64,000 nucleotides of DNA from Alkalimonas collagenimarina (lineage in GTDB: Bacteria > Pseudomonadota > Gammaproteobacteria > Enterobacterales > Alteromonadaceae). The position numbers and the translations under genes are program-made. The number at the start of each line of letters is the position of its first letter. The stretch's first letter is position 1. Under the pieces are notes generated by a model. It made no database searches, was not told the origin of the DNA, and was given only the letters and a program-made list of their open reading frames with translations. The DNA lies in NCBI RefSeq assembly GCF_030717845.1, contig NZ_JAUZVZ010000014.1, forward strand, positions 44,176 through 108,175. The letters run 5' to 3'. Shown here piece by piece: positions 56,699 to 64,000 of this stretch.

Positions 56699-59600
56699 GT
56701 CTGACTCCAACTCCGTCTCGCTATCAAAGTGCCATGCTCGCTTAACGCATGCCATGCAAAAAGATCAATATCGCTTGCGTAAACGCTTGCATGGCTTAAA
56801 AAAAATTACCGATGACAACAAAAGAGCCAAGGCTTTAACTCGTATAGCTGAAGAGCTAGAGAGATCCTGTGCGCTACGTGCGCTTCGCGCCGCTAAAACG
56901 CTTGATTTAAATTACCCGGCTGAACTGCCGGTGGTCGGCAAAAAAGACGACATCAAAGCTGCCATTGCTAAGCATCAATTGGTGGTGATCGCAGGCGAAA
57001 CTGGTTCCGGCAAAACCACGCAGATCCCCAAGATCTGTTTGGAGTTAGGCCGGGGTGTAGCTGGTATGATAGGCCATACTCAACCCCGACGTTTAGCCGC
57101 CCGAAGTGTAAGCAATCGCATCGCAGAAGAGCTGAGCTGTGAGCAAGGCAAAGAGGTCGGCTTTAAAATCCGCTTTGGTGATCACACCTCCGAGCATACT
57201 CTGGTGAAGTTGATGACCGACGGGGTATTGCTGGCAGAAATGCAGCAGGATCGCTTTTTAAACCAATACGACACCATTATTATTGACGAAGCGCATGAGC
57301 GCAGCCTTAATATTGATTTTTTACTTGGCTATTTAAAACAGCTGCTACCGAAACGGCCTGATCTCAAGGTGATCATCACTTCGGCCACCATTGATCCGCA
57401 ACGCTTTTCCAAGCACTTTAATGATGCGCCGGTGATTGAGGTATCAGGGCGTACCTATCCGGTGGAAGTACGTTACCGGCCGGGGCTGGAGCAAGAAGAT
57501 AAAGATCGTGATCAGCTGCAGGGGTTATTTGATGCTGTAGAAGAGCTGTACCGAGAGCCACCGGGCGATATTCTGGTATTTCTTAACGGCGAGCGGGAAA
57601 TTCGTGATACGGCCGATGCACTGCAAAAACTCAATTTACCGCATACCGAAATTCTGCCGTTGTATTCACGGCTGAGTGCTGGCGAGCAAAATAGAGTGTT
57701 TCAGTCGCATCCGGGCCGGCGCATCGTGCTCGCCACCAATGTGGCCGAAACCTCGTTAACCGTCCCTGGCATTCGTTACGTGATTGACCCTGGCACCGCC
57801 CGTATTTCTCGTTACAGTTATCGCTCTAAAGTACAGCAGTTGCCAATCGAGGCCATCAGTCAGGCCAGTGCCAATCAGCGTAAAGGCCGATGTGGACGTG
57901 TTGCGGCGGGTATTTGTATTCGGTTGTACAGCGAAGAGGATTTTCTGGCGCGGCCGGAGTTTACTGATCCGGAAATTCTACGAACTAACTTAGCCTCGGT
58001 CATTCTGCAAATGTTGTCGTTGCGCTTGGGTAGCATCGATGATTTCCCTTTTTTACAGCGTCCGGACAGCCGTTTCGTCAACGATGGCATTAAATTACTG
58101 GAAGAGCTAAGCGCAGTTGATATCAAACGCCGGCATGGCCAGCTTCAAATGACGCCGCTGGGTCAACAGCTGGCTCGTTTGCCGATTGACCCACGACTGG
58201 CGCGTATGTTGCTGGAGGCGCCTAAACAGCAAGCGGTGCAAGAAGTGCTGGTGATAGTGGCGGCTTTATCGATTCAGGACCCGCGCGAGCGCCCACTGGA
58301 GAAACAACAAAAAGCTGATGAGCTGCACAGTCGGTTTGCCGATCAAGACTCCGATTTTGTCAGTTATCTTAAACTGTGGCAGTACCTGCAACAGCAGCAG
58401 GACGAGTTGAGCCAGAATCAGTTCCGCAAACTGTGTAAAACTGAGTTGCTGAACTACCTGCGGGTCCGGGAGTGGCAAGATTTGTATTATCAGCTGCAGC
58501 AACTGATGCAAGAGCTGGGCTTTACCGTCAATCAACAAGTGGCCGACTATGCGTCCATTCATCGCAGCTTGCTGGCGGGGTTGTTGGGGCAAATAGGCAG
58601 CAAAGATGCCGATGCCGATTACCTTGGTCCGCGGCAAACTCGCTTTTACGCCTTTCCTGGCAGCCATTTATTTAAACGAAAACCCAAGTGGGTCATGGCC
58701 TCAGAGTGGGTGGAGACCTCCAAGCTGTATGCCCGGACCTTAGCGAAGATTGAGCCCGAATGGATTGAGCCTCTGGCCGGGCACCTGGTGAGCCGCAGCT
58801 ACAGCGAACCGCACTGGCAGAAAAAGCGCGGTGCTGTCATCGCCTTTGAGCAAGTCAGCTTGTATGGCGTGATAGTGGTGGCCAAACGGCCAGTGCAATT
58901 TAGTAAAATTGATGTAGCGACCAGTCATCAGATCTTTATCCGCGAGGCGCTGGTGCATGAACAACTGGGCTTGAACGAAGCCTTCTTAGCCCATAACCGG
59001 TTGCTGCTGGATGAAGTCATCGCGCTGGAAGATAAGAGCCGCCGCCGCGATATTTTGGTGGATGAAGAAGACTTGGTGGCATTTTATGCCGAAAAAGTAC
59101 CGCTGGATGCTAACAATCGCAATGATTTTGCCAAGTGGTGGAAGTTGCAGCGCAAAGTCGATAAGCAGTTCCTGAATTTTGACCCTGAGCAATTGCGTAA
59201 GCGCGATGCCGATTTAGATGCTGGCCGTTTTCCTGAGATCTGGCGTCAGGGTAATTTGAAGTTGCCGCTGGAGTATCATTTCGCGCCGGGAGAAGTCGAT
59301 GATGGGGTGAGTGTATTACTACCGCTGGCATTGCTCAATCAAATCGACGATGTTGGCTTTGACTGGCTGATCCCAGGTTTATTGCATGAGCTACTGGTAG
59401 CGCTCATCAAGTCACTACCAAAGCAGTACCGCCGCCAATTTGTACCAGCCCCCAATTACGCCGATGCGCTGTTGCAAGCGCTGGTACCGGGGCAGGGCAA
59501 GTTACTGGATGCCATCACCAATCAGTTGCGGCGCATGTCGGGCAGCACTATCCCTGATGATGCCTGGGATCTGAGCAGTATACCGCCGCATTTAACGATG

Positions 59601-60584
59601 AATTTTAAGGTGACAGACGCCAAAGGCAAGGTGCTTAAGCAGGGGCGATCGCTTGCTCTGTTGAAGCAGCAATTGCAAGGCGATGTGCAGCAAACCTTAA
59701 GCGAGGTAGCAGAGCCTGATATCGAGCAGCAACAGATCACTGAATGGAGCTTTGGTCACTTACCTGCCGAGTACGTGCAGTTGCAAGCGGGGTATGAGAT
59801 CAAAGCCTATCCTGCTTTGGTGGACGATAAGGACTCCGTCTCGATTAAACTACTCGATCATGCTGAGCAAGCACGGCAAACCACCTTACTTGGCCTTCGT
59901 CGTTTGGTGCTGCTGAATATCCCGTCGCCGGTAAAATATCTGCAGGATTCATTGCCCAATAAAGCCAAACTAGGGCTGTATTTTAATCCCTTTGGTAAGG
60001 TGATGGAGCTGATTGATGATTGCATCGCCGCAGCGGTGGATGCCATGCTGACCGAGCAGCCTTTACCGACCAATCAAAGTGAGTTTCTGGCTATTAAAGA
60101 GCGGGTGCGCGCAGAGCTTGGTGAGCAGGTGCTGGCCATTGCGCTAAAAGTAGAGCAAATTTTATCGCAGGCACATGCCATTCAAAAACGTTTAAAAGGC
60201 AAGGTCGATTTAGCTCATGTGCAAGCGCAAGCCGAAGTAAAACAGCATCTGGAGCAGTTGCTTTTCAAAGGCTTTGTTAGCCAGCATGGCGCCAAGCGGC
60301 TGGATGATATCCTGCGTTATGTCAAAGCGATGGAAAAACGGTTAGAAAAGCTGCCGATCGATCCGCATCGCGATCGCTTGATGATGCATGAGTATCAGCG
60401 TGCTGAAGAGGCCTGGCAGCAACTGAAAGGCCAGTACCAGACAGCCGCTGTGGTACCGCAACCGGTTGCTGATATTCGCTGGATGATAGAAGAATTAAAG
60501 GTGTCGTTATTTGCACAGACGTTGGGTACCGCCTATCCGATTTCATTAAAGCGAGTGCTGCACGCCATCGCGGAACTGAAATAG
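56697..60584 (+). CDS. hrpA: ATP-dependent RNA helicase HrpA
   Basis: The 1295-residue DEAH helicase, near the 1300 of E. coli, has walker A GETGSGKTTQIPKI (residues 100-113), DEAH in IIIDEAHERSLN, SATIDPQRF, and the motif VI QRKGRCGRVAAGICIRLY near 394. A helicase-associated HA2/OB region follows, and DUF3418-like C-terminal sequences end near PYPISLKR-type residues. HrpA helps rescue stalled translation by unwinding mRNA on ribosomes. Homology to the E. coli N-terminus favours a TTG start at 56697; ATG 56754 is the alternative. Neither has a clear ribosome-binding site. Confidence 0.93.
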   Translation: MSDSNSVSLSKCHARLTHAMQKDQYRLRKRLHGLKKITDDNKRAKALTRIAEELERSCALRALRAAKTLDLNYPAELPVVGKKDDIKAAIAKHQLVVIAGETGSGKTTQIPKICLELGRGVAGMIGHTQPRRLAARSVSNRIAEELSCEQGKEVGFKIRFGDHTSEHTLVKLMTDGVLLAEMQQDRFLNQYDTIIIDEAHERSLNIDFLLGYLKQLLPKRPDLKVIITSATIDPQRFSKHFNDAPVIEVSGRTYPVEVRYRPGLEQEDKDRDQLQGLFDAVEELYREPPGDILVFLNGEREIRDTADALQKLNLPHTEILPLYSRLSAGEQNRVFQSHPGRRIVLATNVAETSLTVPGIRYVIDPGTARISRYSYRSKVQQLPIEAISQASANQRKGRCGRVAAGICIRLYSEEDFLARPEFTDPEILRTNLASVILQMLSLRLGSIDDFPFLQRPDSRFVNDGIKLLEELSAVDIKRRHGQLQMTPLGQQLARLPIDPRLARMLLEAPKQQAVQEVLVIVAALSIQDPRERPLEKQQKADELHSRFADQDSDFVSYLKLWQYLQQQQDELSQNQFRKLCKTELLNYLRVREWQDLYYQLQQLMQELGFTVNQQVADYASIHRSLLAGLLGQIGSKDADADYLGPRQTRFYAFPGSHLFKRKPKWVMASEWVETSKLYARTLAKIEPEWIEPLAGHLVSRSYSEPHWQKKRGAVIAFEQVSLYGVIVVAKRPVQFSKIDVATSHQIFIREALVHEQLGLNEAFLAHNRLLLDEVIALEDKSRRRDILVDEEDLVAFYAEKVPLDANNRNDFAKWWKLQRKVDKQFLNFDPEQLRKRDADLDAGRFPEIWRQGNLKLPLEYHFAPGEVDDGVSVLLPLALLNQIDDVGFDWLIPGLLHELLVALIKSLPKQYRRQFVPAPNYADALLQALVPGQGKLLDAITNQLRRMSGSTIPDDAWDLSSIPPHLTMNFKVTDAKGKVLKQGRSLALLKQQLQGDVQQTLSEVAEPDIEQQQITEWSFGHLPAEYVQLQAGYEIKAYPALVDDKDSVSIKLLDHAEQARQTTLLGLRRLVLLNIPSPVKYLQDSLPNKAKLGLYFNPFGKVMELIDDCIAAAVDAMLTEQPLPTNQSEFLAIKERVRAELGEQVLAIALKVEQILSQAHAIQKRLKGKVDLAHVQAQAEVKQHLEQLLFKGFVSQHGAKRLDDILRYVKAMEKRLEKLPIDPHRDRLMMHEYQRAEEAWQQLKGQYQTAAVVPQPVADIRWMIEELKVSLFAQTLGTAYPISLKRVLHAIAELK

Positions 60585-60606
60585 CCGCTTTACAGCTACA
60601 GTGGAA

Positions 60607-60666
60607 AGATTTATAACTAACATTGAGATTTATCACTAAGCCAGTGAGAATTACCACTAAGCAGGG
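60607..60666 (+). repeat. Three imperfect direct repeats upstream of the PilZ gene
   Basis: Three units resembling AGATTTATCACTAAGC begin at 60607, 60626 and 60647, with periods of 19 and 21 bases, about two helical turns. They share AGA.TTA..ACTAA. They lie 19-78 bases before the PilZ start and could be binding sites of a regulator on one face of DNA. No matching regulator is known to me. Confidence 0.45.
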
Positions 60667-60684
60667 ACCAGCCCGGGGGAAGCG

Positions 60685-60984
60685 ATGTTAAACCAAAGCG
60701 ATAATCGGCATTTTTACCGCATGATGGTTAATGCAGATGTACAATTATTTATAAATGATCCTGAAGCAGGGCGCAGTGTTGATGGCATTTGCCGCGATTT
60801 GAGTGCATCAGGCATGTCGGTCGATGTCAACGAGCCACTCGAAATTGGCACCATGATACGGGTGAAGCTCGAATCGGCCAACAACAGCGTGCCACCACTG
60901 GACGCCACTGCAAAAGTGATGCGCTGTGGCCAGGAGAATAACGACTGTTACCAGCTCGGTCTGGCCTTTATTGATATGAATTAA
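60685..60984 (+). CDS. PilZ domain protein
   Basis: The 99-residue protein is a lone PilZ domain. The first c-di-GMP motif is loosely kept as DNRHFYRMMV (RxxxR near residues 8-12), and the second as RDLSASGMSV (D/NxSxxG near 36-41). It should bind cyclic di-GMP and relay the signal by protein contact. The C-terminal DATAKVMRCGQEN and QLGLAFIDMN strands complete the barrel. Monocistronic after hrpA, with its own repeat-bearing upstream region. Confidence 0.9.
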   Translation: MLNQSDNRHFYRMMVNADVQLFINDPEAGRSVDGICRDLSASGMSVDVNEPLEIGTMIRVKLESANNSVPPLDATAKVMRCGQENNDCYQLGLAFIDMN

Positions 60985-60991
60985 CTAGTCG

Positions 60992-61012
60992 CCATGGGGG
61001 TAAACCCCATGG
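60992..61012. terminator. Hairpin between PilZ and YceI genes
   Basis: CCATGGGG and CCCCATGG form an 8-base-pair stem with the loop GTAAA, between two convergent genes. It is followed by TGCTTTGTT on the plus strand, a weak U-tract. Likely a shared terminator. Confidence 0.55.
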
Positions 61013-61019
61013 TGCTTTG

Positions 61020-61613
61020 TTATTGGCTAAAGCGCACACTAAAGGTCACTGGCACCATCGGGTTGATGTTTTGCAGTGCTGCCAGATCACGCAATCGGTT
61101 CAAACCGTCTACCAAACCAAATTGTTCTGCGTTGAGCATAACAGGCGCTTGCGTGTTGACCAGCAGGCTGTCGTCAGCTAACCGGGTAACCAGCACTTCA
61201 GCCGATACCGTGACGGTTTGCTCAACAATCGTCAGTTGCAGCGGTACCCGCATACTTTTGCTGTTATTAACCGCTAAATCAGCCACTATCGTCGGATCAA
61301 CCTGACCTGTTGCGGTGATTAACGGGTAATCATCGGCTTTTAGCAAATATTGCCATATTCGATCATCACGCATAAAAATATGGGTGGCTAAGCCAGAAAC
61401 CGGAATTTCGATGCTGAGGGCTCCATCGCTGGCCCAGCTGCCTTTGAGTGTGGTGAACTGATTCACTTCAGCTACAGTATCATTTTTTAATGAAACAAAA
61501 TCCAACCGGGATTGCTCTGAATCTAACTGCCAATCATCAGCCGAGAGCGAGGCACTGAGCATTGATGCAGTCATCATCACTACTGCCACGGAAGCATAAA
61601 CAAATGTTTTCAT
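61020..61613 (-). CDS. YceI family periplasmic lipocalin-like protein
   Basis: The 197-residue protein has a signal peptide (FVYASVAVVMMTASMLSASLSA, cleavage near residue 24). The beta-barrel domain has the YceI opening DDWQLDSEQSRLDFVSLKND, and EIPVSGLATHIFMRDDRIWQ and PVTFSVRF at the end. YceI proteins bind isoprenoid lipids such as polyprenyl pyrophosphates or ubiquinone in the periplasm. The ATG at 61613 has AGGA upstream; a longer frame to 61679 lacks it. It lies downstream of rlmI, separated by a terminator. Confidence 0.9.
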   Translation of the reverse strand: MKTFVYASVAVVMMTASMLSASLSADDWQLDSEQSRLDFVSLKNDTVAEVNQFTTLKGSWASDGALSIEIPVSGLATHIFMRDDRIWQYLLKADDYPLITATGQVDPTIVADLAVNNSKSMRVPLQLTIVEQTVTVSAEVLVTRLADDSLLVNTQAPVMLNAEQFGLVDGLNRLRDLAALQNINPMVPVTFSVRFSQ

Positions 61614-61673
61614 GAAAGTCCTGAGTAATGGAGTGAAAAAAGGGTCGTTAGCATAGCATTTGGCAGAAAAGAG

Positions 61674-61708
61674 AAACACCCTGAAAAAGTGTGGATTTCA
61701 GGGTGTTT
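61674..61708. terminator. Hairpin after rlmI
   Basis: AAACACCCTGAAA and TTTCAGGGTGTTT form a 13-base-pair stem around a 9-base loop, 31 bases beyond the rlmI stop. On the minus strand it is followed by a CTCTTTTC stretch. It probably ends the rlmI transcript before yceI. Confidence 0.7.
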
Positions 61709-61738
61709 ATCGTATTTTAAAGCCTGTCTGCACTTTTG

Positions 61739-62965
61739 TTAGGGCAAGTAGCAAACCAAGCCTTTTAAGTAATGGCCTTCCGGATAGTAGCTTGCCACCG
61801 GATGATCGCTGGCTTGTTGCAAGCGCTCAATAAATTGGCAATCGCGATGTGCATCTAGCGCAGCATCGGCCACTACTTTTTGAAACAAGCTATCTTCCAT
61901 CAGACCAGAGCAGGAGAAGGTCAGCAGCAAACCACCCGGTTTGACCAACTGCATGGCCACCCGGTTAATGTCTTTGTAACCCCGGCAAGCGCCCATCAGT
62001 TGTGATTTGTTGTCGGCAAATTTTGGCGGGTCGAGGATCAACAGATCAAACTGCTTGCCTTCCTCTTTGTATTGGCGCAGCAGTTTAAACACATCTTGTT
62101 TCACATGACTGACTTGATCACGATTCAGGCCGTTTAGCTCGGTATGGCGTTCAGATAGTGCCAGAGCCGTATCAGACATATCAACATTGGTGACGTGACG
62201 AGCGCCGCCTTGCAAAGCAGCAACACCAAAGGTACCGGTGTAACTAAAGCAATTCAGTACTGTTTTTCCATTGGCGAGCGCGCGTACTTTGCTGCGGTTA
62301 TCACGTTGATCCAGATAAAAACCGGTTTTATGGCCTTCAGCCACATCGACTAATACCGTCATGCCATGCTCCCGCATCGCTACTTCGGTGCTATCCAGTG
62401 GCTTGTGCAACCAGCCTGAGCGAGGCTCTAAACCTTCTTTTTTACGGACATCCACATCCGAGCGCTCATAAATACTGCACTCTGGATACAGAGCGACCAG
62501 AGCAGCCACAATTTTTTTTCTATTGGCCTCAGCACCTGCTGATAACAACTGACACACCAATACATCGGCGTAGCGATCAATGGTAATGCCCGGCAGAGCA
62601 TCCGACTCTGCCGCGACTAGACGATAGCCGCTGGTATCCTGGCCGGCAAACAGCTGTTCACGCAGTGTGGCAGCCTTAGCTATGCGACGCTGAAAGAACT
62701 CAGCGTTGATCAGTTCGTGCTGATCGGTGCTCCATAAGCGCAAACGAATTTGAGATTTTGGTGAGTAAGACGCCCGGCATAACCACGTTTGATCGAAGCT
62801 GACCACATCGACGGTATCGCCCGCATTCGGCGTGCCTTTGACGGCATGCACGGCTTTGGAGAATATCCATGGGTGGCGGCGGTTTAAGGCTTTTTCCCGA
62901 TCTTTTGCCAGCGTCACGATAGGGTAATTGGGAGTCTTGCTGTTTACTTCGGTCATAGAGCTCAT
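61739..62965 (-). CDS. rlmI: 23S rRNA m5C1962 methyltransferase RlmI
   Basis: The 408-residue protein has an N-terminal PUA RNA-binding domain ([18 protein letters not shown] to [13 protein letters not shown]) and a C-terminal Rossmann methyltransferase domain. Motifs are [16 protein letters not shown] (SAM site), [21 protein letters not shown] (catalytic DPPKF near residue 312) and [10 protein letters not shown] with the catalytic cysteine. It closely follows E. coli RlmI, which methylates C1962 of 23S rRNA. The ATG at 62965 or 62956 can serve as start. It is divergent from the GntR gene. Confidence 0.93.
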   Translation of the reverse strand: MSSMTEVNSKTPNYPIVTLAKDREKALNRRHPWIFSKAVHAVKGTPNAGDTVDVVSFDQTWLCRASYSPKSQIRLRLWSTDQHELINAEFFQRRIAKAATLREQLFAGQDTSGYRLVAAESDALPGITIDRYADVLVCQLLSAGAEANRKKIVAALVALYPECSIYERSDVDVRKKEGLEPRSGWLHKPLDSTEVAMREHGMTVLVDVAEGHKTGFYLDQRDNRSKVRALANGKTVLNCFSYTGTFGVAALQGGARHVTNVDMSDTALALSERHTELNGLNRDQVSHVKQDVFKLLRQYKEEGKQFDLLILDPPKFADNKSQLMGACRGYKDINRVAMQLVKPGGLLLTFSCSGLMEDSLFQKVVADAALDAHRDCQFIERLQQASDHPVASYYPEGHYLKGLVCYLP

Positions 62966-63127
62966 CTGGCTGAGTGGTAATGGGCGCTATTGTAGTCGAA
63001 AAGCGCGGCTAGATCAGTTTTTCTTAGTGACTCTGCACTGTATGCCAGGCGACTGCCAGACAAAACCCGATACTCTGGTGTTAGCCGGGGAGAGCCGACT
63101 GTCAACTCAGCTCTACAACTTTGGTGT

Positions 63128-63213
63128 TATTGTCGACAATATGTATTGCCACCAGCTTGACAAAGCATGTATAACCTTCTAAAACATCAATATCTGAAAT
63201 TTATGTCGACAAT
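63128..63213 (+). promoter_or_regulatory. GntR promoter between two GTCGAC palindromes
   Basis: TATTGTCGACAATA (63128-63141) is a perfect palindrome. A second copy, TTATGTCGACAAT (63201-63213), lies just before the gene start. Their centres are 73 bases apart, about seven helical turns. Between them stand TTGACA (63157-63162), a 17-base spacer and TAAAAC (63180-63185). The layout suggests autoregulation by a GntR-type dimer, possibly with DNA looping. Binding is inferred. Confidence 0.7.
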
Positions 63214-63215
63214 CC

Positions 63216-63938
63216 ATGCCTGAACATCATTCGACTCAAAACAATACGCCTGAAAACCATAGGGTGCAAAGTCCCGGCTGGCGAGTTCCTGTTACAGCGG
63301 CTGATCGGGTGTTGCTGGAAATACAGCGCGCTATTGTCGAAGGTGAGATAGCCGCTGGCAGTAAAATTAGTGAGCCTGAGCTGGCGCGGCGCTTTGATTT
63401 AAGCCGGGCGCCGCTGCGCGAAGCGCTGGCACGGCTAGAGCGCTGCCATTTGATTGAGCGTATTCCTAATGCCGGTGCTCGCGTCGTGACGCTATCCCCT
63501 CAGGGTTTAATCTCATTGTATCAATTGCGTGAGACCTTAGAAGGTATGGCGTGTCGCTTGGCCGCGGAGATGATGTCGGATGATGAAATCAGTCAGGTAC
63601 AGCAATTACTCGATCAGCATCTGACTACGCAGCGGGTGCGTGAAGGGGAAAGTTACTACCAGGAAGCGGGCGATCTTGATTTTCATTATCGCATTATCAT
63701 TGGTAGTAAAAACCCTTATTTAATCAATATATTATGCGATGAGCTATACTTTCTGGTTCGCATGTATCGCGTGCAGATGGGCATGAATGGCCCCCGGGTA
63801 TCGCGCGCCTTCGATGAACACAAAGCCATTATCAATGCCATTGCCAATCGCGATGGTGAGTTAGCCGATTTATTGATGCGTCGTCATATCGGCGCGTCGC
63901 GACGAAATATCGAATTGCAGCTGCTGCAAGACGCTTGA
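63216..63938 (+). CDS. GntR family regulator, FCD (FadR-like) subfamily
   Basis: The 240-residue protein has a winged helix near residues 30-90 (LLEIQRAIVEGEIAAGSKIS, LARRFDLSRAPLREALARLE, GARVVTL) and a C-terminal FCD sensor domain. That domain has YQLRETLEGMACRLAA, the metal-ligand-type DLDFHYRII and FDEHKAIINAI, ending HIGASRRNIELQLL. In Shewanella a similar regulator precedes the prpB-prpC methylcitrate genes, so propionate control is possible, but the target genes lie outside the window. Its start follows the second operator by three bases. Confidence 0.85.
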   Translation: MPEHHSTQNNTPENHRVQSPGWRVPVTAADRVLLEIQRAIVEGEIAAGSKISEPELARRFDLSRAPLREALARLERCHLIERIPNAGARVVTLSPQGLISLYQLRETLEGMACRLAAEMMSDDEISQVQQLLDQHLTTQRVREGESYYQEAGDLDFHYRIIIGSKNPYLINILCDELYFLVRMYRVQMGMNGPRVSRAFDEHKAIINAIANRDGELADLLMRRHIGASRRNIELQLLQDA

Positions 63939-64000
63939 ATGCTCATTAAGCCGACTTTGCAGCACTTTTCGTTCATACAGCAAATAGCTCATACAACAAT

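Overview
The window looks like chromosomal core genome of a gammaproteobacterium, most likely an Alteromonadales/Rheinheimera-Alkalimonas type relative. This is inferred from gene families and gene order: yejM-yejL next to yejK, fldA-ybfE-DUF2788-ybfF facing seqA-pgm-glgP, fur, the ydbH-ynbE-ydbL trio, DUF3581, DUF2897 and VC2046/SO_2500-type proteins. There is no insertion sequence, prophage, integrase, CRISPR array or rRNA operon. The only tRNA is a tRNA-Tyr. Genes are densely packed on both strands, often with 4-base ATGA overlaps.

Layout. 1-4.9 kb: a yejM gene cut by the window edge, yejL, divergent yejK, then a minus-strand run of DUF2897, M15 peptidase, dapE, an ArsC/YffB-like protein and a PTS EIIA-like protein lacking both active-site histidines. 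4.9-5.45 kb is a gene-free AT-rich gap with a palindromic pair of DnaA boxes. 5.45-12.5 kb: yfbV, xthA, a YgjP-type metalloprotein, deoC, an orphan receiver-TPR protein, tRNA-Tyr, ychJ, a sulA-like SOS gene with a LexA box, and a Sel1-repeat protein. 12.6-19.2 kb: DUF3581, then wecA divergent from a coupled five-gene glycan cluster (GT4, WecG/TagA, GT2, O-antigen polymerase/ligase-like, DUF218). 19.2-29.6 kb: fur, a DUF4442 protein, the fldA group, seqA-pgm-glgP, a CvrA-type K+/H+ antiporter and rnk.

29.6-40.4 kb is mainly envelope: ydbL-ynbE-ydbH, a two-domain M16 lipoprotein protease, an NlpE/META lipoprotein, a hydrolase, upp and a DUF2059 protein, followed by a small palindromic repeat cluster. 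40.4-46.3 kb is a TPP-riboswitch-controlled thiamin operon, thiC-thiDE(fused)-thiS-thiG-thiH, with no thiF. 46.4-54.9 kb: DUF4282, sbcB, a YkgJ-type cysteine-cluster protein, a FemAB/GNAT-like protein, a Phd/ParE-type toxin-antitoxin pair, a DUF938 methyltransferase, an AlkB-type membrane monooxygenase divergent from an AraC regulator, TspO and MipA/OmpV. 54.9-64 kb: a strong candidate small RNA, a periplasmic isoaspartyl peptidase, a CBS protein, hrpA, PilZ, YceI, rlmI and a GntR/FCD regulator whose promoter lies between two matching palindromes.

No clear new multi-gene defence or mobile system is visible. The items most worth a second look are the histidine-less EIIA protein, the compact WecA/WecG/polymerase/DUF218 glycan locus, the antisense-side small RNA candidate at 54.87-55.00 kb, the DnaA-box palindrome and the GntR operator pair.
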